Assembly (NCBI GenBank): GCA_916610825.1
Contig: OU744453.1
Location: 20,513,301-20,577,300, forward strand
Length of the DNA stretch: 64,000 nt
Origin: Haliclystus octoradiatus
Taxonomy: Eukaryota; Cnidaria; Staurozoa; Stauromedusae; Haliclystidae
Direction: 5' to 3'
This document shows positions 35,082 through 47,700 of the stretch, piece after piece; the first letter of the stretch is position 1, and each line of letters starts with the position of its first letter. The notes under the pieces are model-generated. The model searched no databases and was not told where the DNA came from. It saw only the letters and a program-made list of their open reading frames with translations. Both the position numbers and the translations under genes were made by a program.

Positions 35082-38000
35082 ATTGTTGTTTTTCTCTTTG
35101 TTGTTAGATGCTGTGATAAATGTGAACTTTGGTTCCATGGTGATTGTGTTGGCATCACAAAGCATCAGGCTCGGAAAATCAAAGAATGGTATTGCCAGAA
35201 ATGTTCAGGTATCCCATAATTAATCAATACACCCACACGCATGTGACATTCATGTGACATGGGTCATAATGACGTATTTTTCTATGGCATAATTTATGCG
35301 TTCTTCTTCTTTTGCATATTTATCAGATGGAGATTCATCTCTGACTGTCAAATATAAAACAACGACATCAAAATCTGAAAGTTCGTCAAATCAAAGGCAG
35401 CCTGTAAATGATGTTGATATGATTGTGGTCTCAGTTTGTTTTTGATGAGTTGACGTGTTACTTTTTACACTTTCATTTTCTTTTTAGAAACGGTTGAATA
35501 GAAAATGTGACGAATGCGAAGCTTGCATGCGTTCAGATGATTGCGGAGTGTGTGACTTTTGCAAGGTATGATCGTAGCTTAGCAACAGTTTTTATACTTT
35601 TGCTTCTGAAAATTTCTTCACTCCTGCTTCTAACTAAAAGCAACCAGGGAAACAAAATACATTAGGGACAAAATAATTCCCCATCTTGTATTTGCTCCCT
35701 AGTCCCTTGAAAGAACTCAACTCTAAGGCTCCAGGGGTGCTGGACAATTAATTTGTTGCGAATTTCATTGGTTGAGAGTTAGTATTAGCACCTTTATTTT
35801 ATATCTAACTAGCAATTGGCTACCCACGTCGCTGGTTGACCTCCTATGCAGACATTGAAAATTATCCCCAATGTTACTGTATGATGCATAGCTATGCCTA
35901 TTGTGATTGAATAAGGGGAAACCCTTCTTTTGATGAGTTGCGATCTGAAGCCACAAAATTAAGCGATGCAAAATATTGTTGAGTTGATTCTCTACAAAAA
36001 AAGATAAACCAAAAATAGAAACAAAACGTTTGCTATAACCTGGTTTAAAAATCAGCCGTTCTGATGATACGATTTACATAACATTTGGTTAAAATAGAAC
36101 TAACTCTCTTTTATATGTTAAGATAGAAGCCAGTCCAGTATTTCAATGAATTTCCCTGGAAGTTGAGATGTTTATCTGCAATTTCCCTGAAAGTGCTGCT
36201 TGACATTTCATTATGTTTTACAACGCAGGATATGAAGAAAAACGGAGGCCCTGGTCGAATGCGCCAAAAATGCCGTCTCAGACAATGCTTGAACCTATCA
36301 CGGGTTAGTACCATAACTCATATTCAATGCATATAATTTATGCGGCGGTGCATTAATTATGTATGTTTTATATGTTGTAGATACTCAAAAAAGGATTGAT
36401 GAGAAGCCATGGAGATGACACGGTGAGATTTAAAATTTAGTTGAAATGACATAGTCATCGCTGTTTTCTAATCGCTTTGATAATAATTTAATGATAGCCC
36501 ATGTTGCCTGGTGCGCCACAAGGAAAACAAGAAGAAAGAAAGAAATATGTGCGCATGAAACACACAAAACAGATACACCAAGATGCAAAGGTATTATTTT
36601 GTTATCTTTATTTACTGAGAGTCTGTGTTTTATTGGAGATGCTTCTCAAGGAAACATTTAAAAATGAGTTCACCCCTTTGTAATATTTTAATTGCATTAT
36701 TATTTGTGTTTTAGCCCAAAAAAATCAAAAGACCAAAACAGCTTGCTAGTGTCCAAGCCCCCCTTCGTCCTCGCAAGCGCAGCTCACATCGCGGCGAGGC
36801 TGGCAATGTTCATAAGAGGCCTGATCTGAAGAAGGAAACATTTCGTCATTGCCTTGGGCCAGGATGTACAAATTCAGCAAGAAGCACATCAAAATACTGC
36901 AGTGATGAATGTGGGGTACAGTTAGCTCTGAGGTGAGACTATAATCACTGCCTGTTATCAAGCCCGTTCATCTTCAAATATTTGTCTGCCTACTGTCTTT
37001 TCTGTTCCTCTGATAGACGGCTGCAAGACATTCTACCTGCCAACAGTAGAGTCTGGCGTGAGACCCCTTCCGTCTTGAATCTAAAGACAGAAAAACGCAT
37101 CGAAGAACTTCATCACATCCAAAAGGTAAAAATGATTAATTATTCATAAACATTTATCATACAGTTGATTAGTTGACCTCAGTTTCATGTTGCGTTGTGT
37201 AATTGTTTTAGCGTGCGCAAGTTCGTCTTCTAGAATTGGATGTAAAACAACGTGCACTTGATGACATTGTTGCCATGGCAAAAGAACTGACAGTTTGTGA
37301 TAGCCAGGTGACTGTCAAGAGGGATAGATGATACTGTGTCATTTGACACGTGACATACTAGGTTGATCAGTTGTTCAGAAACACGTGATGATTTCATTTA
37401 TGCCGTTCTAATAGTGACGTCATTTATGATTATGTTGACAGAACGCAGGAGAAGAGACCCCAGAAGGTGATATAGATCTAACAACGTATTGCGTCTCATG
37501 CGGTTTGCCGCTGGCACCAAGAATTGCCGTCCGCCACATGGAGAAGTGCTATGCAAAGGTAGCGCTATACAATCATACAGTAGTTGTTACAAATCTTCAG
37601 AAGTGTAGCCGCCTTTTAATTTTTTCAATTCGTCCTTCTATCCACAGCACGAGGCACAGATGTCATTTGGTTCAACCTTTAAAAGCGCTGGGTAAGAATT
37701 CACTGTCAGATCTGCCTTTTAGCATTACAGTACCTTGATTGCCTTTTTAACATCTACTTATGGTTCGTTTTCAGAAATCTATTTTGCGATGTCTTCAACA
37801 CTCAACAAGGAACCTATTGCAAACGCCTCAAAGTCTTATGTCCAGAGCATACAAAGGAAGCCAAGGTTACAAGGCCCTAAAGCTTACTTCATACATAGCA
37901 TGTCTTTTCAAGTACTCAATCTTAATGTTTATATATTTGCAAGGTATCTTCCGACGATGTTTGCGGATGTCCACTTATTGATGATCAATTTAATGATACT

Positions 38001-38438
38001 GCGGATTTATGCCGTGCGGAGAAACGGAAATGCACACGGCATTATTGTTGGGAGAAACTGAGACGCGGTGAAATTGATTTAGAGCGTATTCACGAGGTAA
38101 GAAATAGCCTTACTTGAACGACCATCGAAGCGAACCTCTCGGATGAGACCGCAATGAAAGTCATTTCAATTGTACATCAGATATTATTACAGCTGATGCT
38201 CTGTTTTTCTTGCATCGACATATTTAAATTGATTTTGAAGTGACACCTATTGGTTGTGATACGAATAAAGTGAGTTTTTTTTCTTTTGTAGCTATGGAAA
38301 CTTGAGGAATCCTTGGAGCAAGAACGTGCCGTACGTGTTGCTGTTGGCAACCGCGGTGGTGTCATGGGTTTGCTCCTAAACAAAACTGTTGATCATTCCC
38401 TTGACGACGATGCAACGACAACAACTGGTCGGATGTAA
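34594..38438 (+). CDS. CXXC1: CXXC1 (CFP1), CpG-binding subunit of the SETD1/COMPASS complex
   Basis: CFP1 brings SETD1 H3K4 methyltransferase to unmethylated CpG islands. Sixteen exons in agreeing phase: 34594-34710, 34789-35012, 35108-35208, 35327-35403, 35488-35565, 36229-36303, 36381-36422, 36498-36590, 36715-36932, 37017-37125, 37212-37307, 37442-37558, 37648-37691, 37775-37865, 37944-38096, 38292-38438; 593 residues (human 656). PHD finger at about 101-147 ([13 protein letters not shown], then [18 protein letters not shown]). CXXC zinc domain at about 174-224 ([19 protein letters not shown], then [14 protein letters not shown]). Cys-rich C-terminal domain with [32 protein letters not shown] and [18 protein letters not shown]. 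The N-terminal part before the PHD is longer than in human CFP1. The 5' splice acceptor lies at 34573, so the leader exon is upstream. Confidence 0.95.
35022..35100. repeat. (TTG)n microsatellite in a CXXC1 intron
   Basis: About 75 bp of TTG repeat fills nearly the whole 95-bp intron between the two PHD-finger exons and acts as its T-rich tract before the acceptor at 35107. Expansion here would bear directly on splicing. Confidence 0.9.
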
Positions 38439-38995
38439 AAATGTAACAAAGTAGAAATTGTAACGATTGTAGATAATTTTATAGTAATGAAAATAGTTTA
38501 TTGCATTCTGTATTTCTTTTTGAGACTAGACACGTTTCGTAGCCATAGCAACGCGTCTAGTGTTGGCCTTGGTTGCAGAAGAGGTCGCCGGCTTGAAACT
38601 GACCACCAGTCTGAATGAATGCAAGTTCTCTTTTGTTTACAAATTGAAAATGTGATCAATCTAGTGTGCAAGGGAAACGGTGGCTCTACCATTTTGTGAT
38701 TTTAATTTTCTCAAGTTATTTATCAGAAAACGAATCATCAGTCTATATTGTAGCTGCAGTTGGTCGATTCGTGTGGGTTTGGATTGATTACAAGGCGTGT
38801 GATCTTAATCAAGTGCATGGTTGATTGTTGAATAGAAATCATTCGATGTGCGTGTGGATGTGATTACTGATCTAGGTAAGTCAACGATCACAAGATCAAT
38901 CGGTGCAATGTTGCATCTCTCTCTCTCTCTACCTCATATGAATCCCATTTGTACTCTTCAGGTTCGTCCTAGAATGTCAGTGCCGTATCAAATCA

Positions 38996-41900
38996 ATGCC
39001 AAGAATCGATTGGTTTGGTTGCTTGGTGACGGCACTCGTAACGACTCTTTTGTCAATTACCGTCACCACTACTCATGTAAAAGGTGACGAAAACTGAAAC
39101 ATTTCTTTAATGCTCAAATTACTTCGACTGCTACAACTGAAATTAAAGTTTAATTTGTTTTGATCAATTCCAGCTTTCCATAATTGCCCATCTTTTGTCC
39201 CTCCTAAGCATGGTCACATGGTGTGCGATGATCTGATTGGTGCGTTTTGCTCTCCTGTTTGCCAAGATGGCTACCGTCATGTTATTGCTCCAGCAAAGGC
39301 TTACATCTGCAATCCCATTTCCAAGAGATGGACCACATACCCCGCAGGATACAAGCTTCCGTGGCCTGATTGTGGTAAAGACCCACCAAAGTATAACTAC
39401 ACCTCGTAAGATCAGTATTCTTTCTGCGCTTCAAATGACGACTGATCATTGAAAAAATCTTAACTTCTATTTTAGGCTTCTTTCGTCTAGGGGACAAGTT
39501 CCCTCACCATCGCCACGACAACAGCATCAACAAGGGGCATCACTTTGGAACAAAATCATGAAAATAACAACAGATTATAAGAAAGAGTTAAGACTAAACA
39601 AGAAGCCGTTGAATGTTGCTGCTACAGCGTACAAGGCCTCCCTTTCGAATCATTACGACAGAGTGAGGCTTGGAGAAGCCCAAAAGAAACAAGTCGTCTC
39701 AGACTCTATTCGTTCTGCTCTTCAAAAGAGTTTCTTAAAATTGCACCCCTCCCAACCTAGATACTGGGGTGATACTGTTCCAGCTATCGCTAGCAAAGCA
39801 CAACAGACATTTTATTACGTTAAACCTAACTTCAACAAAAGACCTCCTGAGAATGTTATGCCTACAGTGAGACAAATCCAACAGAAGATGAATAACTTCC
39901 AACAACAACAACAACAACAACTACCTGTGCTAACTGCATCCATACCTTCCGCTCTTCGTGCTGGGTTAGCATGGGACAAACTAGCACAGCAATGGACACC
40001 AAATCAAATCAACTCAGAATCAGCGAAGAGTTCTATCCACAGTCCTGGACCGTTACTAAGCAACAAAAGAATTACGGAAGGCTCAATTCAATCAAGTTCA
40101 ATCCACTCTAACCGGTCTTCTAAATCTTACGGTGTCCCATTCAATGCAGCACAGGCCCTACCTGGAATGAGCCGACAGGTAATCCCATCAAATGCAGCTG
40201 ATAAAGAATCTGTCAGTACCCATGGTGATATTGGAGATGATGTGCGAACCGCTGTCCCTACTTTGCCTGCAGTGCTTACAACAACAACATCCACTGCATC
40301 AATGACGTCACCTGAAGGGGATGGCCGATCAAATCCAAACGATTCTAAGGCTACTCAATCTGCTGGACCACTGACTGAACCTGGCGTGACTTCACAAGGG
40401 CTGGATAATGACATTGTAACTACAGCAGTCACACCTGACACGACGACTGCTGCTGCAACGACACCTTCTCCATTCACGTTACCTATTGTGTACCAGACAA
40501 CAACAGTCGAACCTAAAGCAGATAATCTCGGTGATTCGGTTTTACCCACGGAGACAACAACTTCGATGCCACTGACTACTCCTTCGAGTGTCCAAGAGAG
40601 TCCAAATCTTAATTCAGCCGCCAACCAACTGGCTTCACCCACTGCAAACCCTCAAAATGGAACAATGCAAAACAACCTACAGGAATGGGTCAGTTCACAT
40701 TCTGTGTCTCCACAGTGGCCAACTGAAAACAATTCAACGCTGCACCATGAACAACATCTTACTTCTAGCCCAGAACAGGAATCCATTCATTCGATGAACA
40801 CGGTCACGGTCCAAAGATTAGAAGAGAGCGCGGGTGTAGCTGCTAACCCTGTTCTACAATCCCACAATGATGTAACGAATGATAATCCACACGAGGCTGT
40901 TTCCTCTGCTAATTCTGTTCCCACGAACGAGTCCCTCAAGAAAGAAACAAACGATGAAAGGTCTATGTCTCAATTAAAAGAGATCAAAGCTGAAACACTG
41001 AATAGAGGCACTCAAAAAGAGGCTCAGTACCAGGCTGTTGAGATCATTACGAAGGAATTAGAATCACCTCGTCTGGCCGTGTCACCCAAAGTGGCAGTGG
41101 AAGGGATCTCAGAAGGTCGCAATTCAATGATTCCAACGTCTTTGTTACGAAATACTACGACACAAGATGAAGCAACAGCAAGAGGTTTCGCTACTCAAAT
41201 GTCAAATCATAATTTAAAAACCAATTCAGTTGCAACAGGAAAGCAAGTTATTCCCGCTTCATCGCTAGATCCCATGCCTCTGACTGCTAATCACCAAGGA
41301 GAGAATGAATCTCTTGAAACAGAGGCCATCCTCGGTTCGGTGATAGATAATGATCTGAACGCTGTTGCGGTATCAGAAAATTCTGCGAAGAAAGATCTGG
41401 ATGTAGTCGAGGCCCTACTCCAGAAAGAGATCCAACAAAAGCCCGTCATCTCAGTCTATCGCCCCCCTGCGGTTGACAATGCAGACCATGGTACGAATAG
41501 TGACGTATCTCGATCGAAGCAATCCGTTCTGAACGCTTTAATCGCATCAAAACATAAAATGACGCCCAGGAAGAAAATTGAAGTGGACGATCTCGGTACT
41601 GAGACTACGGCAGTACAGCCTCAGTTTGATTTTAATGGACAGAACCGAGGCAATATCGGACCCTCATCCATTAGTGTAGGAGGCGAAGGTCTGACAGAAA
41701 AGAACAATTCACTTCTAGCGATGCTCAACGAATCAGTTGCTAACAGGACCATACTGAACGAGGCCCTTGTCGCAAACACCTTCAATGTTACAGCAACAAC
41801 ATCAGCACCAGCACAGACCTATAACATTACGTCATCACCCCCTATTGATGTGAAAGCAGCAATAGCAAAACAGAAGAAGAAGGACCATCTCAAATGGGTT

Positions 41901-42098
41901 GCTAAGAAACTGCTGAAGACATTGGCATACGCTAAACGATTACTGGAGTCAAAAGAAATGATGGGGACAAAGAAGATGGCGGTAGAACACATCAAAACAT
42001 CAGCAACTGCTAAGAAGAAGAAAAAGAGAAAATCTAAGAAGAAACAAACTGTAAAAAAACGGAAAGATAGTAATCCTTTGCCGAAATTCAGAGGTTAA
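38996..42098 (+). CDS. Secreted Sushi-domain protein with mucin-like body and Lys-rich C-terminus
   Basis: Not recognised as a named gene. Three exons (38996-39083, 39174-39405, 39476-42098) give 980 residues. Signal peptide at about 1-25 (CLVTALVTTLLSITVTTT). One Sushi/CCP module at 34-96 with six cysteines (34, 47, 55, 59, 75, 96) and the usual GY and W positions. Then about 850 residues of low complexity: a Gln run (NNFQQQQQQQLPV), many Thr/Ser/Pro (TTTAAATTPSPFT) and several N-glycosylation sites. No membrane span is seen; the end is strongly basic (KKKKKRKSKKKQTVKKRK). A secreted matrix or glycosaminoglycan-binding protein is plausible, but inferred. A non-coding 5' exon probably ends at 38875 (TCTAG|GTAAGT) and splices to 38962. 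Confidence 0.8.
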
Positions 42099-42933
42099 AA
42101 TAATTTGATTTTGAAAGGTTATTTTTAGATTTTATATATACTGTAACACAACACATTCATATCCTTGATTAATATACACGGCATCGAAATAGTAATCAAG
42201 AATTGTTTTAACTGTAGCTATAGAGCATCTCAATGACTATCGCTCATTAGGACGGTATATGATTAGGCTATGGGACATCGTTGTCGTAATGTTACTCAAA
42301 CTATAATGTCTTTGAACCTCCTAAGAGGCAACAGTGAATTGTATTTGTGATAGGACCATTCAACGTCCCGCAGCAGGGCTCAGAGGAGCTGCGGATAACC
42401 TATCATAGACCGATGCTATCTGGTTACGCCCACCGTAGTTTGCGACATAGAGAAATGATACCGTTTGAGTGCCCTGTAATGGGGAATGACATTTAGGAGT
42501 ACGTCGAATCGTTGACTTACTGTGGATTGTTAGTTTGTTGTAACATTCATTCATTTTAATGTATTTGTCGCAATTGGAGTTGGATGGATGCTTTCATAGA
42601 TATTTCGATTGATTTGAGATTCATACCAGGGTGCCAAGAATCCCAAGATGTGCTAGCATGTTAGAATTTTCTTTCGATGCTTTTTGTAATTTGACATCAA
42701 TAATGGGTATTTTGTTTATTATATGAACCAATAAGTCGATCAGATCTAAATAATAGTTGATTGTATGCAAATTAATTAACTTGAGGGTATTTCATTCCCA
42801 GGACTCAATATGGAAGGGCGCGCTTCGTGAACTAAAAACACATGTCAACAGACAAAACAGCAGAAATATTTTGGTTTCTGTGTCTGTATAATACAGTCAA
42901 CACTACCTGTTTGTTTTCGCGCCATCAACGGAT
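42099..42933. other. Intergenic region, no gene seen
   Basis: Holds the 3' UTR of the Sushi protein gene and the leader of TMEM121B. No exon or repeat was recognised. Confidence 0.5.
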
Positions 42934-43905
42934 ATGATGTTTCTTGAGATATCTGCTAAAGTCCTTTCCTTGGCAATGCTTGTATTCCAGGGATCCGTCC
43001 TTAATGTATACTTGGTGAAAAGACACGGTTTGGCTTCGCTTGGTTGGATTGTGGCCGACATACTCGTATTATTAGCATGGATTTTAAGTTTATTTCTTGG
43101 TAAGATATTATCAAACTTGAAGAACCGTTGTCTAAGACCATCTACCCCAGACTCTGCCGATGGACACCATGCCAGACCTGAAGACTTACCAGATGAATTG
43201 CCCTTCGCTTATTTTGCCTGGGTCACTTATGTTGTGTTATTAGCACCAAGAATTATCGTCTTATTCTCTCGCGACGCTGAAAAGCTAAGGGAAGAGGACT
43301 TCTTTGGACCTAATTTCCTCAAAATAGCCATGGCGTGTACACCTATGATATTTATCTTATTAGTCCAAGGCCATCACGACGCCAGACCTCACACAGCAAG
43401 ACGTTATTATATCGAACGATTAATCGGTGTCGTTGCCTTTGATCTCTTCGATAGTGCTGATTTGTTACAGATTGTCTTTGAGAATCGCGTTGAACGGATA
43501 TTCCCAGTTAGCGTAACAGACGCGACGCTAGGGTTCGCTACTCTCAATCTGTTTCTACCTACTTTGGCTTTGATTGAGCTGCGTACAAATAAATTCAATG
43601 GTCAAGTTAGTCCGATGTCATTCAAATTACTATATGTGTGTTGCTTTGTCTTCCTGGTCAACCTTCCCAATCTAATCATTCGCTCAATTATCTGGCATCG
43701 GTTTAATGCTGATGTTTCTGTTTTGCTTATGAAAAATGTCATGTGCATTATGCTAGGCTTGATCGAATTGATTGAATATGTTGGCAGCGATAAGCCAATG
43801 AAGTGCCAAGGGTGCGGAAAATGGTTCTTATCGCAGGCCATCCACACGCATCAGCAATGCTGCCCACGGAGAGGCATGCCCCTTGCCCTTGAAGAAGTAC
43901 TTTAG
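42934..43905 (+). CDS. TMEM121B: TMEM121B (CECR6)-like multi-pass membrane protein
   Basis: Intronless, 323 residues, with about eight hydrophobic segments. It matches the TMEM121 family most clearly in ELPFAYFAWVTYVVLLAP, VVAFDLFDSADLLQIVFENR, LALIEL and NLIIRSIIWHR, followed by MKNVMCIMLGLIELIEYVG; the first and third favour TMEM121B. Function is poorly known. The C-terminus carries a compact Cys/His cluster, CQGCGKWFLSQAIHTHQQCC, which I do not know from the vertebrate protein and which could bind a metal ion. Two Met codons open the frame; the first is used here. Confidence 0.82.
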   Translation: MMFLEISAKVLSLAMLVFQGSVLNVYLVKRHGLASLGWIVADILVLLAWILSLFLGKILSNLKNRCLRPSTPDSADGHHARPEDLPDELPFAYFAWVTYVVLLAPRIIVLFSRDAEKLREEDFFGPNFLKIAMACTPMIFILLVQGHHDARPHTARRYYIERLIGVVAFDLFDSADLLQIVFENRVERIFPVSVTDATLGFATLNLFLPTLALIELRTNKFNGQVSPMSFKLLYVCCFVFLVNLPNLIIRSIIWHRFNADVSVLLMKNVMCIMLGLIELIEYVGSDKPMKCQGCGKWFLSQAIHTHQQCCPRRGMPLALEEVL

Positions 43906-44760
43906 CACAACATTGTTGTCCGTTCATGGGCACGTAACAGCAACGGATGTTACTCCAAGAAGATCTCCATGGCTACCCAAATATTGTTTGTATCTATGGT
44001 TACCACACATTCCAACCAATGGCGCTTATCAAGAAGACTGAGAAATAATGACCTCTCATACAGGTAGTCAATTGTACAAGAGTAAATAATAACTCGAAAT
44101 ATTATGACACAAATTAATTGTGATAATAATTATGATCTTGTAGTTTGTTTCTATATCAAAAACTCAGAGCTTAAAACTATTTACAATTTCCTTGATAAAA
44201 AAGGCTAGATATGAAATTTTTTTCAAAACGAAATAAAACTTTCTATCAATAGTAAAATAAATGAATTTTCATATCGTATTGCTTGTACAAGTTCTTTCTT
44301 GTTAAAAACCTATTAATGTCAACGCAACTACTATAATAATAGCCTTTGGGTAGATTGATAATTTTTACTAATTTAAAATTTGAATGCATTATATGCTAAC
44401 AATGAAACTTAAGTCCATGTCTGAGACTGCAAATCTTTCACCAGACTATAAGGAGATTGATGGGGCGTTGGTAGGTGCCGGCCAGACGGAATTTCCAAAT
44501 TCTTTTGATGGAGATGATTTCTGAAATTAGCAAAATGATGATCATCATTGGTAATGATTTAACAAATAACAATTTTGTTGATTTGACGTTGGCCGTTAAA
44601 TAATGTTATATAAAATAGTAACTGTTAGGATACCAGAAGATGAGCAACCAGCATGTTAAAAAGTACTGTTCAAGGATGTTAACAGAATTAAATAAGCAAA
44701 TGAAAAACATTGACATCCAACTCACTGTGTCAAAAACAACACAAGCGAATAAGGGATTGC
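43906..44760. other. Convergent intergenic region
   Basis: Lies between TMEM121B (+) and the 3' end of HBP1 (-). It holds both 3' UTRs, including AATAAA at about 44231. No other gene is seen; an 81-residue frame at 44640-44885 overlaps the HBP1 last exon and is a shadow. Confidence 0.5.
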
Positions 44761-47700
44761 TTACATTGGATTGCCTTCATCTAATTTCTTCTTCTTTGAG
44801 GGTGAAGGCTTTAATTTTTCTTTTGGTTTCTCAATTTTATCTTCTGTGCCTTTCTTCTTTTTTCTTTTCCAGCAGTCAGGGTTGACAAGTTTTCTTTCGT
44901 CTGCCATTTGTTTTGCGCTGAGTGCAAATTCCTGTCTGTCCTCTGCTGATAGCGATTTCCAACTTTCTCCTAACAACACACTTATAGCTCTAAGATTGAG
45001 CAAAACAAAGAACAAAATTAGTTGATAATATTACTGCAAACCAAAAAATAAAATATGAAAAATATTACCTGTTATCTTTGCCAGGGTACATTTGAGTTAA
45101 TTCCACACGTTTAGCTTTAGCAAAGAGCATAAACCCATTCATTGGTCGTTTGCTGGCTGTGTTCGTAGTCAACGGCTTTTCAGTCTTTCTTCGCTTTTTT
45201 TTTGGATTTCGTTTTTTTGTACTATTTTCTAACTCTTTGGTGGATTGATGATTAATTTTGTTCTTAGTGTCATTACAATTAACATCATAGTGTGTCGGTT
45301 GATGTGATGGCGTTTCTTTCTTGATGTGGAGTGTATCAACTGGGCTGGCTTCAGATATAACAGGAGACTTTGCCCTACTTGCAGCAAAGAATATCTTTTT
45401 GGGGGTAGTATCAACCCGCTGCATTATTGAAAAATAACATATTAATAGTCGTATGTCTACCAGAGGTCATTATTAATAGTATAGTTAATTGTAATAATAC
45501 ATATTATCCAATAGCAGTAAAACAGTGCTCAATTTCTGTTGACAGATAAGCTGTAAATATAAATAGAGGAGTCAAAGACTACACATTTTGTTACTGTAAC
45601 TTAAAGTTTCACGCTTTATTACGATCATCAGACAGTTGAAACTAGAATAAGTTTTAACTATTAGTAGATAAATTTAATTTAAAATTTAATTTAAATTTAA
45701 AATAAATAGAGTTGTTTGGTAGATCTAGTTTTAACTGTCTGATTAATCGCAATAAAGCTTTAAACTTCAAGTTACAGTAACAAAATGTGTAGTCTTTGAC
45801 TCTTCTATTTATAGTATAGTTAATTCTTATTAGATATTATTCAATAGCAGTAAAACAGTGCTCGATGTCAGTTGACAGAGCTGTAAATAACTTAAAGTTT
45901 CACGCTTTATTGCGATCATCAGACAGTTAAAACAGTTTTAAATGTCTGATGATCGCAATAAAGCGTGAATCTTTAAGTTACAGTACCAAAATGTGTAGTC
46001 TTTGACTTATTTATTTGTAGTATAGTTAATTATTAATTTTGAATAAATATCCCAGGAAAGCAAAATATTCTCCTTCAAGAAATTCCTCTTGATTCTTAGT
46101 ATTTACACAGTGATTATGAATTATTGTAATTGTGGTTATTATATGATGGTACTTCTGAATAAATGAGGATGTAGCCTGCGTGCAGACTAAAACGCTTCTC
46201 AAACTTTGGGTATGTTTAGTCGAAAAAACAAAGCCGTTTGCCAACACTGCCGTTTTCGGACTTCCAATTCCAGACAGACATTTTATTTAGTGAGTTAAAT
46301 TTGTTTTAATACTTAGCGATGTAAAAATGGTATGGACTTGATTCACCCGTCGCTGCTATTGTTCTTCCAGTTTTATAAGTAGATGGTGGAATGCAAGTTC
46401 ATTTGCATCCATCTTTCGCAACGTTCAGAGACTTGAAATGGTGAGCGAGTATGAATGTCACTTTACAATGCCAAGCAAAGATTTATAATAACTATAGCAA
46501 TAACATTGGTAGTTAAAAATAACATCAAGACACAAATGAAAATTTCGATCAAGAAAATTTACTTTTCAAAACAACATAATGGTTTCTATTATAATCCATT
46601 ATCAAATTTATCAGATATTTTTTTCATCAAGCAAGTATGAATGTTTCTCAATTGTAACACGTATAAACGTCATCGTCACTCACGCAACTGAGCCCGGAAG
46701 GTGACACAAGTCTAATAAAATGTCATCAAAATGACTTGATTGGGTCTGCTACGCCAGCGTTACACTTGTGTTGAGAAACAGTTTAGTCTGCAGGTTCTGC
46801 ACACAGGCTAATGATGATGCGGTTGTCGAATTAAAATCTTCTATAAAGACCACCTGTCTATATTGGTCACTCAATAAATGCCCAAAATATTTATGAAATC
46901 AAACAATCAATTATAATAATATGATATAATAATTTCATGTTTGGATTTTATGGTTGGGAATAATAGGATTATAGGAATTCATTTCAAAACTTTGTTGACA
47001 CAACTATCTATTCATTTTACATAAATTATTTAGAGAACAGAATATATTATGCAATCATGTGATCTTTAATTTATTATGCAACATTGACTGTATTGAAATA
47101 CCTTTTGTGATGTTGGAATGCCAGTTTCACTTGCATTAAATGAAAATCTAAAATGACAAGAGCAGACAACTGTTGGTTGGGTTGAACCATTTCTAAACAT
47201 GAAATATGATAGTTGATTATTATATATACTCACACTGTTGCTGACGTGATAAATGGCGATAGTGAGTTTCCATACTTTTCTTTGACAGTCGGTGGTTGAA
47301 CGCATATATCCCCAAGTAAAAGAGCTTTGATTAACAAACAGTATCTGATTGATGAGTCTTGCGGGCGATAAGATGACCATCCTTTCTGCTTGACGTATAA
47401 TGGGTAATCAGGCGGACATTTCACAAGGACTTTTGGTTGATCAGCCACAAGTGATTCTAATTGCATGACTATTGAATCCTGTGAAATGATTTGTGATGAA
47501 AACAAATCAACAAAATGCAAAATTTAGGAAATAGAAATGACGACATTGAGATTGTGTTCTGTACCTTGCTGTCTTCCACTTTCCCCTCTTTAACATCAAC
47601 CATTTTGAAACCTAACTTGCCATACGAGCTGTCAACTAAATTTGTTCCTAAACGTGCAATGTTTTCAATCTTTTCAAATGTGGAAGAATTTTCAAACCTC

